The position numbers and the translations under genes are program-made. The notes beneath the pieces are model-generated. The model did not search any database. It worked only from the letters and a program-made list of their open reading frames with translations, and was not told the origin of the DNA. This document shows, one piece after another, positions 19,749 through 31,700 of a DNA stretch of 64,000 nucleotides (position 1 is the first letter of the stretch; every line of letters starts with the position of its first letter). Origin of the DNA: Acidobacteria bacterium SCN 69-37 (GTDB lineage Bacteria; Acidobacteriota; Vicinamibacteria; Vicinamibacterales; SCN-69-37); assembly GCA_001724025.1 (NCBI GenBank), contig MEDJ01000023.1, positions 124,001 to 188,000 on the forward strand, written 5' to 3'.

Positions 19749-20447
19749 ATGCGTAGGTGCATCGTGACCCTGTGGGCGGCAGTGCTGATGGTCCCGGGGC
19801 TGGTCCAGGCCCAGCCTGTCGCGTCGATGGCTCCGGAGGCGCCCGCGGCCGCGCAGGTCGACGCGGCCGGCTCCCAGGCGCGCGGCCCGTACCTGCGGGC
19901 GTATTTCCACGTGGATGCGGCCTCGCTCGCGGCGGCCGACACGTTCGACGCCGTCATCGGCTCGTCACGCGTGACGATGCGCGGCGGTGGCGGCGAGGCA
20001 CTGAACCTGTGGAAGGGGCTCTTCGCGCGCGTGGCGTTTTCCACGGCGCGGGCTACGGGCTCGCGCGTGGTCGTGCCTGGCGATGAGGTGATTCAGCTCG
20101 GGATTCCGCTGACGGTCCGGCTGACGCCGCTGGAGATTGGCGGCGGCTGGCGCTTCCGGCCCGTGGCTGGCGGTCGTCTCGTGCCGTATGCCGGCGCCGG
20201 CCTGCTGCGCATGGGCTACAAGGAGACGTCGGACTTCGCGCTCGAGGGCGAGGATACGGCCACCACGTTCACCGGCGGCGTCGTGTTCGGCGGCGTCGAG
20301 GTGTCGGTGTTCAGTTGGATCATCGCCGGCGTCGAGGCGCAGTACCGGACGGTGCCCGGCGCGCTCGACGGCGGCGTGTCTGACTTCTTCGGCGAGGACA
20401 ACCTGGGCGGGACCGCCGTACGCGTCCTGATCGGCATCCGGCGGTAG
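19749..20447 (+). CDS. Outer-membrane beta-barrel-like protein
   Basis: 232 residues with an N-terminal signal peptide (TLWAAVLMVPGLVQAQP). The mature part has alternating hydrophobic strands and many Gly/aromatic residues (GPYLRAYFHVDAASL, VTMRGGGGEALNLWKGLFARVAFS, LEIGGGWRFRP, RLVPYAGAGLLRMGYKE) and ends in VRVLIGIRR, consistent with a small 8-strand OmpA/OmpW-like barrel. Function is unknown. The gene lies 16 bases after the protease and 15 before tadA, so these plus-strand genes form a compact run. Confidence 0.7.
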   Translation: MRRCIVTLWAAVLMVPGLVQAQPVASMAPEAPAAAQVDAAGSQARGPYLRAYFHVDAASLAAADTFDAVIGSSRVTMRGGGGEALNLWKGLFARVAFSTARATGSRVVVPGDEVIQLGIPLTVRLTPLEIGGGWRFRPVAGGRLVPYAGAGLLRMGYKETSDFALEGEDTATTFTGGVVFGGVEVSVFSWIIAGVEAQYRTVPGALDGGVSDFFGEDNLGGTAVRVLIGIRR

Positions 20448-22501
<2,054 letters not shown>

Positions 22502-22505
22502 GGGG

Positions 22506-22676
22506 TTTCAGGTACGACAGGTACGACGGGCGAGTGGTGGGCCCGGTGTGGCTTGGGGCCGATGGTTTTCGGGTGCGACAGGGACGACAGGCGACAGGTG
22601 GGGCCGGCGCGGCTTTGAGGCCGATGGCTTTCAGGTACGACGGGGACGCCAGGCGACGGGTGGAATCGGCCGCGTG
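22506..22676. repeat. Three imperfect tandem copies of a ~61-bp unit
   Basis: Units start at about 22506, 22567 and 22629, each opening with TTTC(A/G)GGT(A/G)CGAC and the first two ending in GGGGCCGATGG or GAGGCCGATGG. Spacing is 61 then 62 bases; the third copy diverges after about 45 bases. The array lies between the phoD stop and tRNA-Ser. It encodes nothing recognisable and could be a VNTR or a recombination-prone spacer. Confidence 0.8.
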
Positions 22677-22765
22677 TGTGGGCGCCGGCCGTGTCGGGAT
22701 CTGTGGCTGGTCGGTACGGGCGGCATCTGGTAGACTTCGGGGCTGCTGCCACCCCGGGCGGCTGC

Positions 22766-22856
22766 GGAGAGGTACCGAAGTGGTCGTAACGGGATCGCCT
22801 CGAAAGCGATTTGTCGGGTAACCGGCACGTGGGTTCGAATCCCACCCTCTCCGCCA
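22766..22856 (+). tRNA. tRNA-Ser (anticodon CGA), CCA encoded
   Basis: The acceptor stem GGAGAGG pairs with CCTCTCC, followed by discriminator G and a genomic CCA. The anticodon stem ATCGC/GCGAT closes loop CTCGAAA with anticodon CGA at 22801-22803, reading UCG. A long variable arm (class II) and the T arm GTGGGTTCGAATCCCAC are present. Discriminator G and the long variable arm are serine identity elements. The gene lies at the junction between chromosomal-looking genes and the defence/conjugation region, so its 3' end is a likely integration site. Confidence 0.96.
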
Positions 22857-23282
22857 ATCATAAGTCTCTCAAAATAAAGGCGATGGCTCGAAGCTGCTGA
22901 ATACACGTACGTGTTTTGTACGTGACGTCCAAGACGAGGGCTAAGCCTTGAGACGGACACAGGTCGCGGCTACAGGGCCCGGTAGTTCTTCAGCGACGGA
23001 TTCAGGGTGCTTTACCAGGCCAATCGGCTTCCAGGCTGAAGCGATACCCGTCGGCTCCCGTCGCGAACGGTGTGGGTACCTTCACTCCCCTTGGCGGGTG
23101 GCGCCATCCTCTTTGCTTCCTGAGCGGCAGCTCTCACGTCTTCCTGCCGCCGTGCTTGGCCAAGTGCCGAACGAAAGTTGACAGGAGTCGGAGCGGCCCC
23201 TAGGCTCATTCCGCATGGATCTGCCCCAGAACAGACCCGACTCCAGAATCAGACTAAGCGTTCGTCGCCGGAGTCGGAGCGC
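22857..23282. other. Gene-free stretch at the left end of the element
   Basis: 426 bases between tRNA-Ser and the TrlF-like gene with no convincing ORF. It starts with a locally AT-richer segment (AAAATAAAGG) unlike the flanks, then has the inverted repeat CACGTAC/GTACGTG at 22904-22924. It may hold attachment-site flanks and the promoter of the plus-strand ATPase gene, but no consensus promoter is clear. Confidence 0.6.
22904..22924. promoter_or_regulatory. Inverted repeat CACGTAC-N7-GTACGTG
   Basis: A perfect 7-bp inverted repeat with a 7-base spacer (GTGTTTT). GTACGTG also occurs twice as a direct repeat. It lies 47 bases after the tRNA gene, in the presumed end of the mobile element. It could be an operator for the downstream gene or a recombinase arm-binding site; the sequence alone does not decide. 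Confidence 0.4.
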
Positions 23283-26252
23283 GTGAGCGCCCATGATGCC
23301 AGGGGTTCCCTCTGGCACCGATGGGACCCCCACCTGCACGCGCCGGGTACGCTTCTCAACGACCAGTTCGGCGGGGACTGGGAGGCGTATCTGGGAAGGA
23401 TTGAGCAGTCCGATCCCAGGATCGAGGCGCTCGGCGTTACTGACTACTTCTGCATCGAGACCTACAAGGAGGTTCGCAGACGCCAGGCCGCGGGACGTTT
23501 GACGGACGTGCGTTTCCTGTTTCCCAACGTCGAACTCCGCATAGACACCAAGACCGCCGCCGATCGTGCCATCAACATTCATCTCCTGTTCTCTCCAACC
23601 GACGGGAACCACGAAGCCGAGATCGAGCGGAACTTGGGCAAGTTGAAGTTCGAGTTTGGAGAGCGCGAATACGCCTGCACGCGCGCCGATTTGATCGCTC
23701 TCGGTCGGGCCCACGACCCGCAGCAGACGGACGAGCGCGGCGCACTGAAGGCGGGAGCCAACCAGTTCAAAACCTCCCTCCGCGACCTCAAGGGCCTGTT
23801 CAAGGCGGAACGGTGGATGCGGGAGAACTGCCTTGCCGCCATTGCCACCAAGACGGGTGACGGGACTGCCGGCCTTCAGAACGACGACGCCTTCGCCGCT
23901 ACTCGCAAAGAATTGGAGAGTTTCGCCGACATCATGTTCTCGGGCAGACAGGGCGATCGTGATTTCTGGCTCGGCGAAAGGCCGGGCGCCGACCGCGCGT
24001 ACATCGAGAGGTACTACCGCGTGCTCAAGCCCTGTCTCCACGGTTCCGACGCACACTCGGGCGAGCACACCGGCAGCCCCGACGAAGGGCGGCTGTGCTG
24101 GCTGAAGGGCGATCTCACGTTCGAGGCCCTGCGCCAGGCTGTCGTTGAGCCGCGCGAGCGCGTCTGGATCGGCGCGCAGCCCCCAACGTACGCGATTCCG
24201 GCTCTCACAATCCAGAAGAGCACGTTCACTGCCGCGCCGTGGATGAAGAAGAGTGCCGTGGAGTTTAACGCCGGCCTCGTCGCTATTGTCGGCGCGCGAG
24301 GATCGGGCAAGACCGCTCTGGCCGATATCGTCGCCCTGGGCGCCCACGCGCAGAGCGCCGGCAAGGGGGAGGCCTCGTTCCTCAGGCGAGCGTCCTCGCC
24401 CGTCGATCATCTCGGAGCGGCGGCCGTCATCGTCCACTGGCAGGACGGCTCGACAACCGGCCGGCGGATGCTGCCAGGGTTCCCGTCGGATCAACCCGAA
24501 TCGGTGCGCTACCTCTCGCAGCACTTTGTCGAGAAGCTGTGCTCGTCGGCCGGACTGGCGACCGAACTGCGCGAGGCTATCGAGCGTGTCGTGTTCGAGA
24601 GCACGGACCCGCTCGAACGCCTCGAAGCCGACACATTCGACGAACTTGCAGAGCGCCTGTTGGAACCAATCCGGAGCACACACGCCGACCTTCAGGCGCA
24701 GATCGATACGATCGGCGACTCCATCGTCCAGCAAGAGATACTCCGCGACGGCCTTGCTAAGACGACCGCCGACCGAGGCGCGCTGGCCAAGAAGATCGAC
24801 AGCGCCAAGAAGGAGCAGCAGAAGCTGATCCCGAAAGGCAACGAGGCGCGGGCCAAGCTCCTGGGCGAACTCGAAACGTCCTGCACGAACGCTCAAGGAA
24901 CCGTCGAGGGCCTTCGGCGCAGACTGAAGACCATCGAAGATCTCAGTGCCGCCGCCGCTCACCTCGTTGACGCTGCCGAGACGACGCGCCTTGCCGCCAT
25001 GCAGACGACCTATGCCGGCGCTGGGCTGACGGCCGACGAGTGGAAGGCGTTCCGGCTGCGCTTTTCAGGTGACACGAACACAGCTCTTGCCTCTGCCAGG
25101 ACGCGCACGAACACGGCCCTGTCTCTGGCTCTCGATGGCAACCCGAACGCGCCCATCGACACGGCTGCGGTGCCTCACTCGAAATGGCCGCTGAACGTCG
25201 TGAAGGCTAAGCGGGACGAACTAAAAGCCGCAGTGGGCATCGACGCAGCGCAAAGGAGAAAATACGACGACGCGCAACGCCAGATCGGACTCGACGAGCT
25301 GACGCTAAAGAGGCTGGACGACCAGATCGCGCAAGCACAGGGAGCCGACACGCGCCGCACCCAGCACATCGCGCACCGGCGCAATCTCTACATTCAGATC
25401 TTTGAGCAGCTTGTCCGCGAGGAGCAAGTTCTTGCGGACCTCTACGCGCCGCTGAAACAGCGGCTTGTCGAGGCGAAGGGCGCGCTACAGAAGCTCGCCT
25501 TCGTCACGGAGCGCACCATCGACCTTGACCGGTGGTGCGACGAGGGCGAGAACCAGTTCGATCTGCGCTCCGGCAACCGCGTGCGCGGGCGCGGCGGCAT
25601 CAGGAAACTGGCCGAGGAACACCTTGTACCCGCGTGGCGGACGGGCGACGCCCAGAATGTCGCGGACGCGATGGACAAGTTCCGTGATCAGATTCAGAGC
25701 GAGATGAAGAACATGCCGCCATGGGTGAGCGCGGACCAGCGGCGCGCATGGTACAAAGCCGTTTCGGCGTGGCTGTACGGCACAGATCATATCCACCTTC
25801 GCTACGGCATCGAGTATGACGGTGTAGCCATCGAGCATCTATCGCCTGGAACGCGCGGCGTCGTGTTGCTGCTGCTATACCTCGCGATCGATCTTCACGA
25901 CCAGCGTCCGCTCATCATCGACCAGCCGGAAGAGAACCTCGACCCGAATTCCGTCTTTGAGGAGTTGGTACCGCACTTCCGCGAAGCCCGGAAGCGCCGC
26001 CAGGTCATCGTCGTCACCCACAACGCGAATCTCGTCGTCAACACCGACGCCGACCAGGTGATCGTCGCCACGTCCGCGCGGCTGGCGGGTGGCTCCGGGC
26101 TACCGCAGATCGACTACCAGGCTGGCTCACTCGAGAATCCGACCATCCGCGGGCTCGTCTGCCAGATTCTTGAGGGTGGGGAACGCGCCTTCCTCGAGCG
26201 CGAGCGACGCTATCGGCTGCGTTGGGGTCAAAACTTGCTGGAAGAGCCCTGA
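23283..26252 (+). CDS. TrlF-like PHP-domain plus SMC-type AAA ATPase
   Basis: 989 residues from GTG at 23283, chosen because SLWHRWDPHLHAPG resembles the usual family N-terminus and GGAG precedes it; the track ORF begins 35 codons earlier. The N-terminal PHP phosphoesterase-like domain has HLH at about residues 17-19, VTDYF where VTDH is usual, and GSDAHS near 257. The ATPase has Walker A GARGSGKT near 340, long coiled-coil arms (about 440-750), an ABC-like signature LSPGTRGV near 855 and Walker B PLIIDQPEENLDPN near 880, then a switch His in VVTHNANLVVN. Such fusions resemble the nuclease-plus-ATPase logic of OLD/RecF-like defence proteins; function is inferred. It converges on the D12 methylase gene, 61 bases apart. 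Confidence 0.8.
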   Translation: MSAHDARGSLWHRWDPHLHAPGTLLNDQFGGDWEAYLGRIEQSDPRIEALGVTDYFCIETYKEVRRRQAAGRLTDVRFLFPNVELRIDTKTAADRAINIHLLFSPTDGNHEAEIERNLGKLKFEFGEREYACTRADLIALGRAHDPQQTDERGALKAGANQFKTSLRDLKGLFKAERWMRENCLAAIATKTGDGTAGLQNDDAFAATRKELESFADIMFSGRQGDRDFWLGERPGADRAYIERYYRVLKPCLHGSDAHSGEHTGSPDEGRLCWLKGDLTFEALRQAVVEPRERVWIGAQPPTYAIPALTIQKSTFTAAPWMKKSAVEFNAGLVAIVGARGSGKTALADIVALGAHAQSAGKGEASFLRRASSPVDHLGAAAVIVHWQDGSTTGRRMLPGFPSDQPESVRYLSQHFVEKLCSSAGLATELREAIERVVFESTDPLERLEADTFDELAERLLEPIRSTHADLQAQIDTIGDSIVQQEILRDGLAKTTADRGALAKKIDSAKKEQQKLIPKGNEARAKLLGELETSCTNAQGTVEGLRRRLKTIEDLSAAAAHLVDAAETTRLAAMQTTYAGAGLTADEWKAFRLRFSGDTNTALASARTRTNTALSLALDGNPNAPIDTAAVPHSKWPLNVVKAKRDELKAAVGIDAAQRRKYDDAQRQIGLDELTLKRLDDQIAQAQGADTRRTQHIAHRRNLYIQIFEQLVREEQVLADLYAPLKQRLVEAKGALQKLAFVTERTIDLDRWCDEGENQFDLRSGNRVRGRGGIRKLAEEHLVPAWRTGDAQNVADAMDKFRDQIQSEMKNMPPWVSADQRRAWYKAVSAWLYGTDHIHLRYGIEYDGVAIEHLSPGTRGVVLLLLYLAIDLHDQRPLIIDQPEENLDPNSVFEELVPHFREARKRRQVIVVTHNANLVVNTDADQVIVATSARLAGGSGLPQIDYQAGSLENPTIRGLVCQILEGGERAFLERERRYRLRWGQNLLEEP

Positions 26253-26313
26253 ATCTATTCGACGACGTACGAGGACTGGACGTCGCGTTTCCCCGCGGCG
26301 GCGATGGCCTGCC

Positions 26314-27195
26314 TCACACGAGCAGCTCGAAGCCTGGCGCATAGTCGCGCTTGGACCGCGGAGGCTCCGAAGGCAACTTCAGGTACGGAGCCAGCACAAC
26401 GATCTCACGGCCGCGAGTCTTCTCACGAGCCGAGTACGTCACTTCGCTCTCGTACACGCGCAGACGACGGTAGAGCTTTCGAATCTCGGGACAGTCATCG
26501 TACGTCAGCAGCCACGGCAACCGAAATCCTGCAAGTCGGTCCGCGATGGCGGCGTGGTCGGCAGGCGTGTAGAAATTCGTGTACAGGTCCTGGCCTTTAC
26601 GAAAGTACGGCGGATCGAGATATACGAGCGTTCGACGGGAGCGCCTTTCAGAGGCGATCCCTTGAAGAAAGTCGAGAGCGTCGAGGCGGGACACAGAAAT
26701 GTTGCGCCGGAACGCGGCCAATGCCCGCACGCGTCGCGCGAGGTCTTCACGAGTGAACCGCGCATCTATGCCCCATTCGCTTGTCTGCTTCCGGCCCCCA
26801 ATGATTCCGGCGTTCATGATGCCGGACCGGTTCGTTCGATTCAGGTAGAAGAACGCGAATCCCAGATTGAAGCCTTGGCGCTCAGTCGCGTACGCGTCCT
26901 TCTGGCGATCCCACTCCGCAACGGTTAGCGGCACCTTCTCGATGAGCGACGCGAACCGCTCGTTGTGGTTCAGGACGGCACGCCAGAAGGACACGACGCC
27001 GCGATCGATGTCGTTCAGTAGGAACCGTGTGGCGTACCCCCGAAAAACGAGGAACAGCCCGGCGCCAGCTCCGCCAGCGTAAGGCTCAGCATAGAGGCCA
27101 TCAATCAGCTTGTTCGCCGTGAACACCTGTGCCAGGAACGGACCAAGTTTCGATTTGCCACCAGGGTAGCGCAGCGGTGTGTAGGTCGTTGGCAT
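26314..27195 (-). CDS. D12-class (Dam-like) DNA adenine N6-methyltransferase
   Basis: 293 residues. The N-terminal PLRYPGGKSKLG and EPYAGGAGAGLFL are the AdoMet-binding motifs of the Dam/DpnII alpha class. Catalytic DPPY is in VYLDPPYFRKGQDLY near residue 198. It transfers methyl groups to the N6 of adenine in a short target site that cannot be read from sequence. Its ATG shares one base with the ParB-like gene stop (TGATG), so the two are coupled. No companion restriction endonuclease is recognised. It may protect host DNA from the neighbouring module or modify for a different purpose. Confidence 0.93.
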   Translation of the reverse strand: MPTTYTPLRYPGGKSKLGPFLAQVFTANKLIDGLYAEPYAGGAGAGLFLVFRGYATRFLLNDIDRGVVSFWRAVLNHNERFASLIEKVPLTVAEWDRQKDAYATERQGFNLGFAFFYLNRTNRSGIMNAGIIGGRKQTSEWGIDARFTREDLARRVRALAAFRRNISVSRLDALDFLQGIASERRSRRTLVYLDPPYFRKGQDLYTNFYTPADHAAIADRLAGFRLPWLLTYDDCPEIRKLYRRLRVYESEVTYSAREKTRGREIVVLAPYLKLPSEPPRSKRDYAPGFELLV

Positions 27196-28667
27196 CAGTC
27201 TTTGAGCATTCCGTTGAACACGGGGCGAACGATCTCAAGTATGTGATTGACTCGCGGAATCGAGGGCGCAACGTCCAAGCGATGCACGGCATCATTGAGC
27301 ATCGGCAGGACCTCGCGCTCCTTCAGCTCGCGCTTCTTCGCGCCAGCCTCTTTGCCGCTCAAGGTGCCCCTCGTGACGAGGTCGTCGATGGCGGTCGTCA
27401 GTTTCTCGGTCAGAGTCATGGGTCGTGACTTCGCCCGCTTCAGGGCGTCGCGGATCTCCTTGGGGACAGAGAAAGACGCGCGGCCTGCTTGCTCAAGGAA
27501 GGACGACACCGCGGCGTCGATCGTTGGATCCACGTCGCCGGCGAACGACAGCTTCTGCTTGGCGGCGTATGCGTCGATAGTGAGTTCGAGCAGGACCCTG
27601 GTGAGCACTATTGCGGCATTCGGAAGCTCGCGCTTTCGAGCCTTTGCCAGTTCGTCGAAGATTCTGTGAAGTCGCCTCTCCGTCGGAACCGTCATTGCCC
27701 TCATGACATCCTTGACCGGAGTCGTCCTCTTCCCTCCGGCCTCGGTGCTAGATGCCTTCGCGCTTCCCGAACCGGCCTCGGCGGTGCCGCCGAGGACGAG
27801 GGCCGTCCCTTTCAGCCCGGCAGGAATCTTCTCCTTTGAGCGGTCCAAGTAGTCGACAATCTGCCGTGTCGTGTGAATAGTGCGAGACGTCAACTTGTCG
27901 CGGCCGGTCTTCCTCAGATCGCGCAGGATCTGTTCAATCAGGTGCAATGTTCGTTGCCCATTGCGCAGCGTAATGCGGCCGCCAGAGAGGTCGAGACCGA
28001 GCGCCTCTCGACCGTCCTCGGACTCGAGGATGCGCGCGAACGTGGTAAATGTCCGCTTTGGTGGTTCCAGGTCGACGAACCGGTCGGGGTCGTGCGCCTT
28101 GAGTGCGTCGAGCAGGTGAATCGCAGCGTCGCGTTCCCCGGTGCGCCCCTGATCCCGTCGTCGCTTCGCCTCAGCGTCCCATGGTACGAGACCCTTGCCG
28201 CCCTGCGGTCCGAGGTGCCGTCGATCAACCCACTGTTCATGGTTGTCACCGATGACGCACATGATCTGCGTCGGCAGATCCTTGTTGGTCGCCGCCTTCG
28301 ACAACGTCGCCCATCGCTTAACTTCTGCGTCTGGACGGTGGCCCCGAAGCTGCTCAGGGTTTCTGAAGATCTTGCGAACAGCGAGGCGGCGATTTCCCTC
28401 GCGCACCACGAAGTGGTCACCGTCGCGCGTGACGTTCGTCAATTCCGCAGGGTTCGTTCCGCCTTGCTCAACGATGTCCGCGGCCAGCGCCAGCATGCCG
28501 TCTGGGTCCTCATTGAGCAGTTGCAGCATGCTCTCGAGCGCGGAGTCCTGTGCCGGGATCCGAGGGTTGCGAAAGTCGAACACCAACGCGTCCAGGTGGA
28601 CTAATGCGTACTCGTATCCACGGGAGTCAGCGTACAGCCTCTTGACCACCACGTTGTCGCGTGCCAT
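27195..28667 (-). CDS. ParB/Srx-superfamily-like protein coupled to the D12 methylase
   Basis: 490 residues from ATG at 28667 with a good ribosome binding site (GAGGAG about 7 bases ahead). The N-terminal 110 residues look ParB-like: LVHLDALVFDFRNPRI, then a helical segment, then FVVREGNRRLAVRKIF, the conserved GNRR-type motif of ParB/Srx CTPase or nuclease domains. The rest is helical and basic, with a Ser/Gly/Thr-rich linker near 305-330 and a C-terminal domain (IVLTRVLLELTIDAYAA) seen in other defence-associated proteins. No membrane or signal segment. It could load on DNA or nick it. It lies 82 bases after the DUF499 gene and overlaps the methylase start, so it is probably part of the same defence operon. 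Confidence 0.7.
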   Translation of the reverse strand: MARDNVVVKRLYADSRGYEYALVHLDALVFDFRNPRIPAQDSALESMLQLLNEDPDGMLALAADIVEQGGTNPAELTNVTRDGDHFVVREGNRRLAVRKIFRNPEQLRGHRPDAEVKRWATLSKAATNKDLPTQIMCVIGDNHEQWVDRRHLGPQGGKGLVPWDAEAKRRRDQGRTGERDAAIHLLDALKAHDPDRFVDLEPPKRTFTTFARILESEDGREALGLDLSGGRITLRNGQRTLHLIEQILRDLRKTGRDKLTSRTIHTTRQIVDYLDRSKEKIPAGLKGTALVLGGTAEAGSGSAKASSTEAGGKRTTPVKDVMRAMTVPTERRLHRIFDELAKARKRELPNAAIVLTRVLLELTIDAYAAKQKLSFAGDVDPTIDAAVSSFLEQAGRASFSVPKEIRDALKRAKSRPMTLTEKLTTAIDDLVTRGTLSGKEAGAKKRELKEREVLPMLNDAVHRLDVAPSIPRVNHILEIVRPVFNGMLKD

Positions 28668-28749
28668 TGACTCTCCTCAACACCGCCAGTGCCGTTGCGC
28701 GGGGGCAGCCCGGCATGCCTCGACGCAGCCCGGCTGTTTGTCCCCGATC

Positions 28750-31700
28750 TCAGTCCTTCTCGAATCCGTGACTGCTGAACTTTAGCGTCCGCCCATTCTC
28801 GGTCACGGTCCGAACCACCTGCTCTGACGCCCCGTCGGGCATCTGCGCCTCGATCTCCAGCGTCACCTTGACCTTCGCGCCGACCAAGCCCGAGAGGTGC
28901 GAGATCACCTCGTCGGCCACGCGGCTGGCGTCGCGACCGACGCGAGTTGAATCGAGGACGACCGTGCCGTAGTAGCGCTTGGGTCTGGCAGCCACGGCCG
29001 GACCTGGTGGCTCCGTGCCGCCCGGTCCTGGCGCCGTGTCGACCGTGTCGCCGCCGGGCGAGATGCCGCCGTCGCCTCCAGGGACGGGGGCTGCGTCCTC
29101 TTCCTGCTGCTTGACCGCACGATCCGGCCGGACCAGCAGGCCCGTCATGTTGTCTTTCGTGACGTTGACCAACTGGCCGCAGCGCAAGCCCCGATAGCGG
29201 CCCGCCGCTTCGTCGAAGCTGTCGGCATAGGCGAAGGAGTCCTTCGTCCACACGAGCAGGCCGAGGCCGTCGCGCACCGCGCCGAGGAGCACTGCCGAAT
29301 CGCGCAGGCGCGGCAGGTAGAGGTAGCGAGCGAAGTCGTCAACGAGCTGCCTGACCTCGACGTGGTCGCCACGCCACAAGGGGATGCGGTCCAGTTCCAT
29401 CCTGAGCCGCGAGGGCGCGAAGCCGGTGACCAGCAATTCGTCGCCACGGAGCTTCTTGCTGGCGCGGGCGGCGAGGGCGTCCTGACCAGAGAGGCGCACG
29501 GCCTGCCATTCGACAGGCGCTTGCGGCGAGTTCTGGACCGGAACCAGGAGCCACTGGTACGTCTCGGGAATGCGAGCTGTCACCGCACCGTCCGCGGCGT
29601 CACGCTGGTTCTCCGCCTGTTTGACCTGCTGGAGCGTGAGGTTCAGCGCCTCGCGCTCGGCGAGGATCGATTCCCACGCGAGAAAGCGCCGAACCGCGTC
29701 GAGCAAGTCCTGAAGCCTCGACTTGTCCGCCCCGAGGAACGTCAGGGTGTTCCGGTAAAGGCGGGGCGCCGTCCCCCGGTTCTCGAAAATGGCTTTGGCC
29801 GCCACTTCCGCCGGTGTGCCTGGCTCCTTCGCGTACGGGTGGTCGATCCCGAGCACGACAAGCCGGGAGTCCGTATCGTCCGGGACGTCCTGGCCAGACT
29901 GCGGCAGCGGATGTACGCGGCTGAAATCGCCAACCTTCCGCAGATCGAGGCGCAGGCGCTTGTCGATCTCCTGAACGACCGAGTCGGGGATTGGGTCCCG
30001 CTTCAGTTGTTCGGCGCGGTCGTCCGCCATTTTCGTGACGGTCGGTTGCGTCGAGTACCAGTAGCGCGCCGAGTCCTGGTACAGGTACGTCGCCGCCGCA
30101 CTCAGGCGCCGGAGTGCATCGCCGAAGATGCTGGGCGACTCGCCCGGCATCACGCACCCGAGCTTGATCTGGCGATCCTCGAGCCCGCGGTTGGCGGCCG
30201 TGGCCGTTGGCGCGGATCCCAGGTAGATCGTGCGAGCAACGCGCCGACACGCCGCGAACTTGCCGAGGTTCGGTACCTCGCCGTCCAGCCGCAGCGGGAG
30301 GGCGGCGGGGCCGTCCACGTCCTTCTCGATCACGGGCACCCAGTTGTCCGACAGGTAGCGCGTCAGCTCGAACTGGACCCTGGGATCATCAATCGGGATG
30401 TTCGCCGGCAGGATCAGCGGGTTGCGGTCGCCCTTCTCCCACAGGCTGTGAATTACCGCTGCCATCAGTCGCAGCACGCCCCGGGTGCGCTGGAACTTCA
30501 CCAGCGTCGACCAGTCGGTGTAGAGCCGGTCGAAGACCTCCGGATGAATCGGATACGCGGCTTTGATGCGCGTCTCGTACTCCGGATCGCGGGCCTCTGG
30601 CGGGAACTCCTGATGCTGCGTCCGGTACAGGTCGTAGAACGCTCGGGCCACCGTGTCTCGCGCAACGAACTGCGCCTTCTCGACGATGGGCTCGAACAGG
30701 CGCCGACGGACGATCTCGAAGCCTTCCTCGGCGCTCGCCGGACGCCACGACGCCTCGACGCGGCCGACGGCGTTTCGCAGGCGGTCAAGCGCGGCACGGC
30801 CTCGCTCTCCGCCGACCTCGACGTCGTTCGCCTGCGCGTGCGGCGACCCGCTTGTATCGGACGCCGGCAGGCTGATCACCAGGAGGCAGCGGTCAGCGAG
30901 CTTCGCCGACTCCGTCAGAGCCTGTGCGAACGTGAAGTGAGTCTCGAAGCTGCCAGCCGGCAGGTCGCTGGAGTCGTGGAGCTGGCGCGCGTACGCCACC
31001 CACTCGTCAATCAGCACCAGACAGGGCCCGTACTCGTTGAACAGCTCCCGCAGCTTGTCGCCGGGGCTCGTCGCGCGCTCGTCATCGGCCTGGATCGTCG
31101 CGAACGCCTTCTTACCGCCAAGCTGCCATGCCAGTTCGCCCCAGAGCGTTCTAACCACGGTGCCGTCCGGCTTCGTGACGGGATTGCCAGGCGAAATCTT
31201 GTTGCCGACGAGGACGACCCTCTTGGCCGTCGGCAGCTTGTCGACGCCCGCACTCGCGAGCAGGGCATCGACTCCGAGGAGATCGCCTGGAGCGACGCCG
31301 GAGAAGAGATGGTAGAGCGCCAGCATCGAGTGCGTCTTGCCGCCACCGAAGTTTGTCTGGAGCTGCACGACCGGATCGCCCTGCTGGCCGGCCAACCGCT
31401 GGACAGCGCCAACAAGGAGCTGCTGAAGACTCTGCGTGAGGAACGTCCGGCGGAAAAACTCGGCTGGCTTCTTGTACTCGTCCGAACCTTCGCCGATGTG
31501 CACCTGCCAGAGGTCGGCCGCGAACTCCGCCTGCTGGTAGCGACCGGTCGCGACGTCCTTGTGCGGCGTTGCGACTTCGCGCCACGGCTTGAGCGTCCCC
31601 GTCGCCTGGCTCTCGATCGCGGTCCCAGCGCTCTTCCGCTTCTCGGTCCTCATCTGCTCGTCGAAGCGAACGCGGAGCAGCTCCATCTTCATCTTCTCGA

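Noticed and set aside
17630-20044. 804-aa minus-strand ORF
   Set aside because: Antisense to the subtilisin-like protease and neighbouring barrel gene; Arg/Asp/His-rich composition typical of GC-rich shadows and no motifs.
22506-22676. CRISPR array
   Set aside because: Units are adjacent imperfect 61-bp tandem copies with no unique spacers and no cas genes nearby.
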